From: DATIHQ01 sp035480535 | Lineage (GTDB): Bacteria > Chlamydiota > Chlamydiia > Chlamydiales > SM23-39 | Reading direction: 5' to 3' | Assembly: GCA_035480535.1 (NCBI GenBank) | Contig: DATIHQ010000094.1 | Span: 1-12,550 of the forward strand | DNA: 12,550 bases | Part shown: positions 1 through 7,700 of the stretch, in pieces | Layout of the letters: every line of letters begins with the position of its first letter | How positions within the stretch are numbered: the first letter of the stretch is position 1 | Made by a program: the position numbers and the translations under genes | Notes under the pieces: generated by a model | Told to the model about the DNA's origin: nothing | Seen by the model: the letters and a program-made list of their open reading frames with translations, nothing else | Databases searched by the model: none

Positions 1-156
1 GGTCAAGTCAGGGTGATCCCCGAAGCCCTCCTTACAGAAAAGTGGGATGGTCTAGACACAATCTACATTCTACAAGACACACTTACCCAACGAGGAAGAA
101 GAAAATTGCTCGGCTTTCAAGCGGCTGGCGGGGAAGTCATAGAAACAAGCTTATAA
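1..156 (+). CDS. 3' end of an unrecognised protein-coding gene (partial)
   Basis: The first reading frame is open from base 1 and ends at TAA 154-156, giving the last 51 residues of a protein whose start lies before the window. The fragment contains the stretches WDGLDTIYILQDTL and LLGFQAAGGEVIETSL, which look like ordinary folded-protein sequence rather than random translation. I do not recognise the family and give no function. Its stop codon lies inside the outer end of the palindromic repeat that starts at about 150 (the TTATAA there), so the repeat appears to define the present C-terminus. The frame is preferred over the ATG-started frame at 42, which runs on through the repeat. Confidence 0.55.
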   Translation, partial: GQVRVIPEALLTEKWDGLDTIYILQDTLTQRGRRKLLGFQAAGGEVIETSL

Positions 157-419
157 GCCGAGACAGAACCCCTCCGTCCCTGGATTTCGGAAGCCGGATA
201 TCAGCGCAGAGGGAAAGGGCAGAGGCGCAGAGGTCGCAGAGAAGAAGTTGGCGGACTACGTCCGGAGGAAGAGAGGACTCCTCTCTAACTTCGGGCAGGG
301 TCCCGTAATCGCGCAGCGATTTTTTTTCTCTGCGCTCTCTGCGCCTCTGCTATTATCTCTGCGCTGATCAAATAGCTTCCGCGATCCAGGGACGGAGGGT
401 TTCTGTCTCAAGCCATAAG
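150..419. repeat. Long imperfect palindromic repeat, copy 1
   Basis: This is a roughly 270-bp near-palindrome. The outer arms pair GACAGAA (162-168) with TTCTGTC (401-407), and CCTCCGTCCCTGGAT (171-185) with its complement ending at 398. Next come inner arms made of GCAGAG units at 8-9 nt spacing (about 197-245, complement about 328-366). The centre carries a hairpin at 262-294, made of CCGGAG and an 8-bp AGAGAGGA stem closed by their complements, and a second hairpin AATCGC-GCA-GCGATT followed by T's. It lies between the 3' end of the partial gene and the 3' end of tRNA-Pro. No protein-coding capacity is evident; it resembles a MITE-like or REP-like non-autonomous element. It is closely similar to copy 2 along its whole length. 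Confidence 0.9.
307..327 (+). terminator. Terminator-like hairpin inside repeat copy 1
   Basis: Stem AATCGC (307-312), loop GCA, stem GCGATT (316-321), then an uninterrupted T-run to 327. It reads as an intrinsic terminator on the plus strand and could end transcription of the partial upstream gene. The same hairpin is present in copy 2. The stem is short (6 bp) with only moderate GC, so efficiency is uncertain. Confidence 0.4.
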
Positions 420-436
420 TCTGTCGGGAACGGGAA

Positions 437-511
437 TCGGGGCAGAGGGATTTGAACCCCCGACCTACTGGTCCCAAACCAGTCGCGCTAGCCAAACTGC
501 GCTATACCCCG
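437..511 (-). tRNA. tRNA-Pro (anticodon UGG)
   Basis: Read on the minus strand this gives a full cloverleaf of 75 nt. The acceptor stem CGGGGTA pairs with TGCCCCG and is followed by discriminator A. The anticodon arm is ACTGG-TTTGGGA-CCAGT with anticodon TGG, and the T arm is GGGGG-TTCAAAT-CCCTC. UGG decodes proline codons CCA and CCG by wobble. The 3' CCA is not encoded (the next bases are TTC), so it must be added by nucleotidyltransferase. The gene is divergent from pgi, and its 3' end faces repeat copy 1. Confidence 0.97.
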
Positions 512-527
512 ATAAATAAGTGCATTA

Positions 528-556
528 AAAATAGCAAAGAACTTCTTTTCAGCCAA
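528..556 (-). promoter_or_regulatory. Predicted promoter of tRNA-Pro
   Basis: On the minus strand a -35 TTGGCT (556-551) and a -10 TATTTT (533-528) are separated by 17 nt. Transcription would start around 520, about 8-9 nt before the mature tRNA 5' end, which is normal for a tRNA leader. The hexamers are close to the sigma70-class (chlamydial sigma66) consensus. The site overlaps the inverted repeat at 538-564. Confidence 0.5.
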
Positions 557-564
557 GAAGTTCT
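538..564. repeat. Perfect 10-bp inverted repeat between tRNA-Pro and pgi
   Basis: AGAACTTCTT (538-547) and AAGAAGTTCT (555-564) are exact reverse complements around a 7-nt spacer. The repeat covers the predicted -35 and spacer of the tRNA-Pro promoter and lies just upstream of a possible extended -10 for pgi (TGGTATAGA, 566-574). This position suits a dimeric regulator's operator. It could instead be an RNA hairpin; in the minus direction it is followed by a T-rich tract. Confidence 0.55.
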
Positions 565-581
565 CTGGTATAGAGTTAAGT

Positions 582-2156
582 ATGGCTAAATTTCTTCAAA
601 TGGCCGCAGCCCAGAAACTGCGAAAAATGAGCGAGCACCCAGTCGATCTGACACAGGGGATTTTAACTCCTAAACGGATCGAGGAGATGGTGGTTAAGGG
701 GATGGGATTCCATTTATTCTATGGCACGGAACGGGTGAATGGCGAGGTGATGAAGGCCCTTTTCGAACTGGCGGCTGAGACGCAGGCACTGGAAAAAATG
801 GGAGCGATGCAGAGGGGAGAGGTGATCAATCAAATCGAAGGGTTTGAAAGCGAGAGCCGAGCCGTACTGCACACCGCCATGCGCGATCAATTTGACCATC
901 GCCAGACAGCGCCTAAAGCCAAAGAAGCCGCTGATTTGGCTGAGCGGGAACTGAAAAAGCTGGAAAAATTTTTAGAGAAGATCGAGGGAAAATTCACCGA
1001 TGTCGTGCAAATTGGGATTGGCGGTTCTGATTTGGGCCCCAGAGCTTTGGCGGTGGCTCTGCAACCTTTCTGGCGCCCGAATCATCGCCTCCACTTCATC
1101 TCGAATGTCGATCCCGATGACGCCAATCAGGTGCTGAGTCACCTCGATTTGAAAAAAACATTGGTAGTCGTCATCTCCAAATCAGGCACTACTTTAGAGA
1201 CATTGACGAATGCGCAAGTGGTTCGCACGCGAATGACCAAAATGGGATTGAATGCGAAAGATCATTTCGTTGCGATCACCGGCGAAAAAAGTCCGATGGA
1301 TAATCCTTCTCACTACTGCGCTTCATTTTATATTTGGGATTTTGTCGGCGGCCGCTACTCTGCAACATCTATGGTGGGCGCGGTTTCTTTAGGCTACGCG
1401 ATTGGCTATCATGGATTCCGGGAAATCTTGCGCGGCGCGCACGCGATGGATCAACACGCTTTAAAAACAAAGGCCGAGGAAAACTTGCCGCTCATTTCGG
1501 CGTTGCTCGGCATTTGGAATCGCAATTTTCTCCACTATCCAACCGTTGCGATCATTCCCTATTCGCAGGCGCTTCTCCGCTTCCCGGCCCACCTGCAGCA
1601 GCTCGATATGGAATCAAATGGGAAGCGGATCGATAAAATGGGCCATCCTTGCGATTTTCATACGGGGCCTGTCATCTGGGGCGAGCCCGGCACGAATGGG
1701 CAACATTCTTTCTATCAGCTCATTCATCAAGGCACAGATATCGTTCCGCTCGAATTTATTGGTTTTAAAACGAGTCAAGTGCCCTTTGATTTAGAAATTG
1801 AGCACACCACATCGCAACAAAAGCTCCTTTCCAATCTCTTTGCGCAATCCATTGCGCTTGCCATCGGCCAGAAAAATCCCAATCCAAACAAAGTTTTCCC
1901 CGGCAATCGGCCAAACCGGATTCTTTTCGGGACAAGGCTCGATCCGGTTACTCTCGGCGCTTTGCTCTCTTATTACGAACACAAAGTGGCCTTCCAGGGC
2001 TTTATCTGGAATATCAATTCCTTCGATCAAGAGGGAGTGCAGTTGGGCAAAGTACTTGCCAACAAAATGATCTCTCTTTTCCAAGCGAAACGAATGGGCA
2101 AAGAGCTCCCTTCCTTCCCGCTAGGAGAGGCCTACCTGCGCTTTTTGGATAAGTAA
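582..2156 (+). CDS. pgi: Glucose-6-phosphate isomerase
   Basis: This cytoplasmic enzyme interconverts glucose-6-phosphate and fructose-6-phosphate at the head of glycolysis. The 524-residue product matches the length I recall for chlamydial Pgi. Visible family motifs are GIGGSDLGP (145-153), the sugar-phosphate loop SKSGTTLET (199-207), signature 1 around DFVGGRYSATSMVG (253-266), and the catalytic-base region DMESNGK with Glu344. Also present are WGEPGTNGQH with His375, and the C-terminal FDQEGVQLGK with Lys490. In that last signature the usual GVE reads GVQ; the other key residues are intact. The start at 582 has only a weak ribosome-binding site, and a TATAGA box at 569-574 would place the transcript start almost at the ATG, so a leaderless message is possible. 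An in-frame ATG at 600 is the alternative start. The gene is divergent from tRNA-Pro and convergent with recF, with repeat copy 2 beginning a few bases after the stop. Confidence 0.97.
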   Translation: MAKFLQMAAAQKLRKMSEHPVDLTQGILTPKRIEEMVVKGMGFHLFYGTERVNGEVMKALFELAAETQALEKMGAMQRGEVINQIEGFESESRAVLHTAMRDQFDHRQTAPKAKEAADLAERELKKLEKFLEKIEGKFTDVVQIGIGGSDLGPRALAVALQPFWRPNHRLHFISNVDPDDANQVLSHLDLKKTLVVVISKSGTTLETLTNAQVVRTRMTKMGLNAKDHFVAITGEKSPMDNPSHYCASFYIWDFVGGRYSATSMVGAVSLGYAIGYHGFREILRGAHAMDQHALKTKAEENLPLISALLGIWNRNFLHYPTVAIIPYSQALLRFPAHLQQLDMESNGKRIDKMGHPCDFHTGPVIWGEPGTNGQHSFYQLIHQGTDIVPLEFIGFKTSQVPFDLEIEHTTSQQKLLSNLFAQSIALAIGQKNPNPNKVFPGNRPNRILFGTRLDPVTLGALLSYYEHKVAFQGFIWNINSFDQEGVQLGKVLANKMISLFQAKRMGKELPSFPLGEAYLRFLDK

Positions 2157-2160
2157 CAGG

Positions 2161-2457
2161 CTCATGGCCTGGGACAAAGCCCCTCAGTCCCTGGATCGCG
2201 GAAGCACCCAACCGTCCCTGGATCGCGGAAGCCAGATTATCAGCGCAGAGATAAATGCAGAGGCGCAGAGGTCGCAGAGAGAAAGTTGGCGGACTTCGTC
2301 CGAAGGAAGAGAGGACGTCTCTCTAACTCCGGGCAGGGTCCCGTAATCGCGCAGCGATTTTTTTTCCTCTGCGATCTCTGCGTCTCTGCATTTATCTCTG
2401 CGCTGATGAATGGCTTCCGCGATCCAGGGACTGAGGGGCTTTGTCTTAGGTCATAAG
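2161..2457. repeat. Long imperfect palindromic repeat, copy 2
   Basis: This is a roughly 297-bp near-palindrome, closely similar to copy 1. Its outer arms match exactly over more than 30 bp: the segment from GACAAAG at 2173 through GGAAGC at 2205 is repeated inverted at about 2413-2445. The inner arms carry GCAGAG units (about 2241-2285 and 2367-2405). The centre keeps the CGGAC-TTC-GTCCG hairpin, an AGAGAG-CTCTCT hairpin and the AATCGC-GCA-GCGATT hairpin. The left arm has an extra direct copy of the 19-mer GTCCCTGGATCGCGGAAGC (2187-2205 and 2214-2232). It sits between the convergent pgi and recF genes, and recF's stop codon is inside its right end. Confidence 0.92.
2345..2365 (+). terminator. 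Terminator-like hairpin inside repeat copy 2
   Basis: Stem AATCGC (2345-2350), loop GCA, stem GCGATT (2354-2359), then T's to 2365. It is oriented to terminate plus-strand transcription from pgi, about 190 nt after its stop. It is identical in stem and loop to the hairpin in copy 1. Confidence 0.4.
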
Positions 2458-3501
2458 TCTGCCAGCAGCGATTTCTCCACCCTGGATTTGGAGGGGATGG
2501 CCGCCTTGGAAGGGGTGGGGCGTTGTGACAAAGACTTGCCCCAGTTGATTTAGGGTTTCTTTCAATAATTTATAGCGGGCTTCGTCGAGGTGAAGGCCGA
2601 TGTCGTCGATGCCTAAGAGGGCGATGCCATGGATTCGCTTGCAGAGGCGCTCCCACTCGGCAAGGCGAAGGGCGGCGATGGCTGTTTTCTTTTGCCCTTC
2701 ACTGGCAAAAAGGCGGGCCGGTTTGCCTTCAATGAGAAGGGAAAGGTCGTCGCGGTGGGGGCCGGTGAGCGTGAGGCCCAATTCCGATTCGCGGGGGCGG
2801 TTTCTCTGGAGCTGCTGGAGATAATTTTCCGATTGAGAGGGATGGAAACGAAGTTCATGGACTTCTTTGTCGCCAGAGAGGCGGCGGCTTTGTTCTTCTA
2901 ATGGTTCTTTGAGTTCAGCGATCATCTCTTGGCGCGCTTTGAGGAGATAAAGGGCAGATTGCGCCATTTCTACTTCCCAACATTCGATGGCTTCGCGGTT
3001 TTGTCCTCTCAAGAGGCAATTGCGCTGCTTCATCGCGCGCCAAAAGCGGGTGAGGTGGTGAACGTAAAGGGGATCGCTTTGGGCTAGGTGGAGATTGAGA
3101 AAACGGCGCCTTTCAGCTGGCGAGCCGTTGATGAGCTCCGTATCTTGCGGTGTGTAGAGGACCGCTGGCAGAGTGCCGAGCAGGGGATGAAAGGTTGCAT
3201 AGGAATTGGCATCCATTTGCAGGCGCCGGTTTTGTCCATCGAAAGAGATTTTCAATGTTTGGGAGACGCCATCTCGAATGACAATGGCCTCGAGGTGGAA
3301 AAATGATTCTCCGGAGCGGATGAGCTCGCTTAAATGTTGGCTCCGAAACGAGCGGCCGGTGGCGACGAGGTAGATCGCTTCTAAAAGATTGGTTTTTCCC
3401 TGTGCATTATCTCCATGAAATACATTCAAGCCGGGGCTAAAGGCTGCCTCGGCCTCTGCATAATTCCGAAAATTCCGCAAATACAAGCTCTTTAAATACA
3501 T
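2446..3501 (-). CDS. recF: DNA replication and repair protein RecF
   Basis: RecF is an SMC/ABC-type ATPase that helps load RecA onto gapped DNA at stalled forks together with RecO and RecR. The 351-residue product shows Walker A GDNAQGKT (30-37), the RecF-type TGPHRDD motif (246-252), the ABC signature SEGQKKT (267-273) and a Walker B region IALLGIDD (293-300) followed by a D-loop-like segment. The length is normal for the family. The start ATG at 3501-3499 overlaps the last base of the dnaN stop (TAATG), so translation is probably coupled to dnaN. The last few residues (GRLMT) and the TAA stop are encoded by the terminal sequence of repeat copy 2, so the natural C-terminus seems to have been trimmed or replaced by the repeat. 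Confidence 0.96.
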   Translation of the reverse strand: MYLKSLYLRNFRNYAEAEAAFSPGLNVFHGDNAQGKTNLLEAIYLVATGRSFRSQHLSELIRSGESFFHLEAIVIRDGVSQTLKISFDGQNRRLQMDANSYATFHPLLGTLPAVLYTPQDTELINGSPAERRRFLNLHLAQSDPLYVHHLTRFWRAMKQRNCLLRGQNREAIECWEVEMAQSALYLLKARQEMIAELKEPLEEQSRRLSGDKEVHELRFHPSQSENYLQQLQRNRPRESELGLTLTGPHRDDLSLLIEGKPARLFASEGQKKTAIAALRLAEWERLCKRIHGIALLGIDDIGLHLDEARYKLLKETLNQLGQVFVTTPHPFQGGHPLQIQGGEIAAGRLMT

Positions 3502-4640
3502 TACGCGGTGATGGCAGAAGCTTCTTTCTTCGGCGCGGGCGCGTCGTTGAGGCGCATCGGCATAATGACGAAGAGAGCCTGCGTCGAATCGGTGATCAGG
3601 CCCGGGTTGTGGGGATCGTTGAGGCCAAAACGGAAGGTTTCATCTTTGCTGTGGCGCAGGATGTCGAGGAAAAAGAAGGGATTGAAGGCAATCTCTAGTT
3701 TTGGCCCCGAATAGTCGACTGGCATGCTGACGCGCCCTTCTCCAATATCATTGCTCATCGCGGCGAGGTGGAGTTGCCCCGTTTCAAAGCTAAAGCGGAC
3801 GGAGCTGCTGGTTTCAGAAGTAAAGAGAGAGATTTGGCGCAGCAGAGACATCAGCTCTTCGCGGTGGATGGCAAAGTTTTGCCCTATTTTTGCGGGGATT
3901 ACTCGCTCTACATCGGGATATTGTCCAGAAAGAAGTTTTGTGATGAGGGTGAGGGGTCCACTTTCTAAAGAGACTTTGTCGTGGGCTAGGTTGAGTGAAA
4001 CCTGGGTGTCGCTATCGTCGAGCATTTTGATCATTTCTTCAACGGCTTTGAGGGGAATAACATAGGTGCCTTGAATGGAGGGATCGATGGCGACGGCAGA
4101 TGAAATTTTGGCGAGTCTTTTCCCATCGGTGCCGATAAAGGTCGCTTTTTGCTGCGCGATCTGCACCTGAACGCCATTGAGCATGTAGCGGCTGTCTTCG
4201 CGCGCCGCGGAAAAAGCAGTTTTTGAGAGCATCTCTTTCAATATCGCATTGCGAAGGACGATTTCAAGAGAGCCGGAAAGATCGGGGAGTGTGGGAAATT
4301 CCCCTTTATTCATTCCATTGATCTTGAACACAGAGGTGCCTGTTGTGATTTCGGCGATCTCATTGGTTTGCGCGCTGATTTTAATTTGCGGCGAGGTGAG
4401 CTCGCGAACGAGTTGGAAAAAGCGGCGGGCGGGGAGTGCAATGGCTCCCTCTTCGACGACTTTGGCTTCGACATAACAGCGCATACTCACGGTTAAGTCG
4501 GTGGCGTTGACAACGAGTTGATCGTCAATGGCTTCAATCAATACATTCGAGAGAATCGGGATGGCCGGTTTTGATGCGACAATGCTTTGAATTTTTCCAA
4601 TCAGGTTGACGAGATCGATTTTTGATATGACTGCTTTCAT
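3501..4640 (-). CDS. dnaN: DNA polymerase III beta subunit (sliding clamp)
   Basis: DnaN forms the ring-shaped dimer that tethers polymerase III and repair factors to DNA. The 379-residue product begins MKAVISKIDLVNLIGKIQ and contains the typical PAIPILSNVLIEA (26-37) and ATDLTVSMR (46-54) segments of the first clamp domain. Near the end is MPMRL (360-364), the segment that lines the client-binding pocket and normally terminates bacterial clamps. Here 15 more residues rich in Ala, Pro and Lys follow it, making an unusual tail. The start is supported by a GAGG ribosome-binding site 6-7 nt upstream (4646-4649). It is first in a dnaN-recF operon and divergent from the autotransporter gene. Confidence 0.97.
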   Translation of the reverse strand: MKAVISKIDLVNLIGKIQSIVASKPAIPILSNVLIEAIDDQLVVNATDLTVSMRCYVEAKVVEEGAIALPARRFFQLVRELTSPQIKISAQTNEIAEITTGTSVFKINGMNKGEFPTLPDLSGSLEIVLRNAILKEMLSKTAFSAAREDSRYMLNGVQVQIAQQKATFIGTDGKRLAKISSAVAIDPSIQGTYVIPLKAVEEMIKMLDDSDTQVSLNLAHDKVSLESGPLTLITKLLSGQYPDVERVIPAKIGQNFAIHREELMSLLRQISLFTSETSSSVRFSFETGQLHLAAMSNDIGEGRVSMPVDYSGPKLEIAFNPFFFLDILRHSKDETFRFGLNDPHNPGLITDSTQALFVIMPMRLNDAPAPKKEASAITA

Positions 4641-4663
4641 GTATACCTCGGTTTTGTGTCAAA

Positions 4664-4691
4664 AATATAAGATTCAAAAGAAGCCTGTCAA
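4664..4691 (-). promoter_or_regulatory. Predicted promoter of dnaN-recF
   Basis: On the minus strand a perfect -35 TTGACA (4691-4686) is followed after 16 nt by TATATT (4669-4664). The expected start near 4657 leaves a short leader containing the GAGG ribosome-binding site before the dnaN ATG. This is the best sigma70-class match in the window. Confidence 0.65.
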
Positions 4692-4706
4692 GATCATTGA
4701 GACAGT

Positions 4707-4721
4707 TTCTTGACTCAAGAA
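4707..4721. promoter_or_regulatory. Palindrome TTCTTGACTCAAGAA upstream of the autotransporter
   Basis: The arms TTCTTGA and TCAAGAA are exact complements around a single C. The palindrome lies in the 106-bp divergent spacer, overlapping a possible -35 TTGACT (4710-4715) for the autotransporter, and upstream of the dnaN -35. It could be an operator. Pairing TTGACT with TATCAA (4733-4738, 17-nt spacer) would start transcription at about the ATG, so the real start is uncertain. Confidence 0.35.
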
Positions 4722-4746
4722 CTTTTTTTTAGTATCAAGGATGTCG

Positions 4747-7700
4747 ATGATAAAACGATTTCTCCTCTTGTCTTTTTTTGCGCTGAATTTGCATGCGAAG
4801 ACGACGACAGTTCAGAATTTTAACGATGCAGGAGCTGGCAGTCTAAGGCAGGCAATTCTCGATTCAGTTGCCGGAGATACGATTAATTTCGCCGCTGCGC
4901 CAACGGGAGTGTCGCCGCTGACGCTGGCTAGCCCGTTGCCGGCGATCAATTTCAGCCTCACAATTGCAGGGAATAGCGGTTCCCCGTTTCCCATTGATGG
5001 AGGAACGAATTTCCAAGCTTTCTCTGTCTCCACAGGAACGGTGAGTTTTTCGAATTTGGTCATCCAAAATACAAATTGTAAGGGAGGAGCAGGAGGAAAC
5101 GGTGTTGCGGGCGGCGGCGGTGGTGTCGGCGGCGGCGGCGCGATTTATGTGCACGATGGAGCCAGCGTCTCGATTTCTTCGGTTCAATTTTCTGGAAACC
5201 AAGCAACAGGCGGCGGCGGGGGAGTTTCGGCTGCGGTGGGTGGAGGAGGCGGCGGAGGCGGATTCGGCGGTGGAGCCGGCGGAGCGGGCTCAGGGGCTTT
5301 GGGTGGCGGCGGCGGCGGTGGCAATACCGGCGGCGGCGCGGGGGGAAGTAATGCGGTGGGAACGGCTGGCACGAATTCCGGCGGCGGTGGCGGCGGTTCT
5401 GGAGCCAATGCTGGAGGGGCTTCAGGTTCTTTTACTGGCGGCGCTGCGAGTGGAAATAATGGCGGCGGTGGCGCGGGGGCTGGCGGCAATGGAGGAACTG
5501 CGACAGCGAGTGCGGGAGGTCCTGGCGGAACTGGAATTGGAACCGATGCTACGTTTGGCGGTGGTGGCGGCGGCGGGGGCTCAGCCGCTCTCATTGGAGG
5601 AGCGGGGCTTGGCGCTGGCGGCGGGGGCGGCGGGGGATCAACAGGTAGTGGCGGCGCGGGAGGTACGAATGGCGGCGGTGGGGGCGGCGGCGATATTGCC
5701 AGCAGCGGCGGCGCAGGGGGCTTTGGCGCTGGCGGTGGGGGTTCAGCTTTAGGAGGCTCCGGCGGTTCTTCTCTTTTTGGCGGCGGCGCAGGAGGAACAA
5801 CGGGCGGCGGAGGCGGAGCTGGTTTGGGCGGCGCTATTTTTATACAGAATGGAGGAACCCTCACTGTTGGCGATAGCAATACCTTTAGCAGCCCGAGCGC
5901 AGATACGGTAGTCAGAGGTGCGGGCGGCGGAGGAGGAGCGGGAAATGGAACTGTTTTGGGTCCCGATATTTTTCTCCGTTCAGGCGGTTCTTTAGTCTTT
6001 ACTACTACTGGAAATCTGACATTCAATACCTCAATCAATAGCGATCAAGGAACTGGCGGCGGCACCGGCGGTGGGTTAACGATGTCGGGAAGTGGAACTT
6101 TGACATTGCTTCCAACGGGAAATCCGGTCACTGTTCCTGTGATTGCGGCGACGAATACCTATTCTGGCGGGACGACAGTTTCTGCAGGTACATTGGTCGC
6201 CGCTTCAGATACTTATTTAGGAGTTTTGACCGATACATTAACCATTGGAACAGCCACCTTCCAGCCTGGAGCTGTTTCGTATGCAAGACCTATTACTCTT
6301 TCTGGGACGGCGACGATCAATACGACAGCCGGTACCACAACACTCAGTGGCGTGATCAGCAGCGGCGGTTCACTGACAAAAATTGGAACTGGAACCTTAA
6401 TTCTCTCAGGGACAAATACTTACTCTGGCGGAACGATTGTCAATGCGGGAACTTTGAGCATTGGCGCCGATGCGAATCTCGGCAATTCCAGCGGCTCTTT
6501 AACATTGGGCGCTGCCACTCTTCTTTTCACAGGAAATATTCCCTCTTCTTCGCGCGCCGTTAAATTGACCGCTGCGTCGAATACAGCCACAATCGATACA
6601 GGAGCTTTCAGCGTCAGGCTTGATGGCCAGATCTCGGGCTCGGGCGGATTTACCAAAGTCAGCGGAGGGACTCTCACATTGACGGGAGCCAATAATTATA
6701 CTGGAGGCACGGTCATTTCTGCTGGAACTGTGATCGGCACCACAGCCAGCTTACAGGGAAGCATTCAAGATAATTCGATTTTAACCTTCAACCAAAGTTT
6801 CGCTGGAACATACGCTGGACAATTGAGTGGAAATGGAACACTCAACTTCATCGGCGGGGGCGCTTATACTTTTACGGGAGCGAGTTCTTTTAGCGGAACG
6901 ACCAATGTCACCTCTGGGCAATTGAACATGCTCGGCTCTTTAAATAGTTCTTCGGTCAATGTCGCTGCGGGATCGACGATTAGCGGGACGGGAAGCATCG
7001 GCCCGTTGGACAATAGCGGAATCGCGGCTCCTGGAAGCGGCTCGAGCGGAACGCTCACCGTGCAGGGAAATGCGACTTTCGAGGCCGGTTCCTCATTATC
7101 GATTGCAACGGTTCCTAAAAGTTCAAACTCCTTAGCTGTCACTGGAACTGCAGCTCTGGGCGCTAACAATGGCACTGTTTCTGTAAATATCGGCTCTGGA
7201 TTTTATGGACTGCATGAATCATTTGCGATTCTAACGGCGGGGAGTGTGACTGGGACGTTTTCCCCCACTGTGACAATATCTGGGATGGGGGGAGCCACAG
7301 CGTTGTTAAGTTATACAGGGACGGAAGTCGATCTCACATTGACTTTTTTAAGGCCTTTTCTCGAGTTTCCTTTTGCCAATGGCAATGAAAAAAATGTGGG
7401 AGAAAATATCGACAATTTGAATGCAGCGGGACTGCTTTCAGCTGATTTAGCCAATATCATCGATAATCTAGCGGGAGAGACGACGGCGCAGATCAATGAA
7501 GCGCTCGATGAAATGCATCCCGCTCAATACAGCGCGTTTGCCGAACTGCAGAGCGATGTAGGGAGCCAGCTCATCTCTATTTTTCAGAGGCGCCCCTTTA
7601 TGATGTGTTATTGCTTCAACCCGAACCATCTTTGGGTCGAACCTTTTGGAGATTGGCTCAATGTCGACAATAAAGGGGAACAGATCGGTTTTGATGTGCA

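Noticed and set aside
197..245. GCAGAG units as a CRISPR array
   Set aside because: The units are only 8-9 nt apart with no unique spacers, and they are part of a palindrome.
42..308. 88-codon plus-strand frame through repeat copy 1
   Set aside because: Most of it translates the palindromic repeat; a similar frame in copy 2 arises from the same repeat sequence, and no ribosome-binding site or protein pattern is seen.
481..490. GVE to GVQ change in the Pgi C-terminal signature as a sign of inactivity
   Set aside because: The catalytic Glu344, His375 and Lys490 and the phosphate loop are intact, so the enzyme is probably active (positions here are protein residues 481-490, not bases).
256..495. 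79-codon minus-strand frame over repeat copy 1 and tRNA-Pro
   Set aside because: It overlaps the tRNA, which is supported by a complete cloverleaf.
4730..4735. TAGTAT as -10 of the autotransporter gene with TTGACT at 4710
   Set aside because: The spacer would be only 14 nt and the transcript would start beyond the ribosome-binding site.
5184..6038. 284-codon Pro-rich open frame on the minus strand inside the autotransporter gene
   Set aside because: It is the complement of the Gly-rich GGC/GGA codons, which necessarily read as proline-rich and lack stops; it has no independent start signal.
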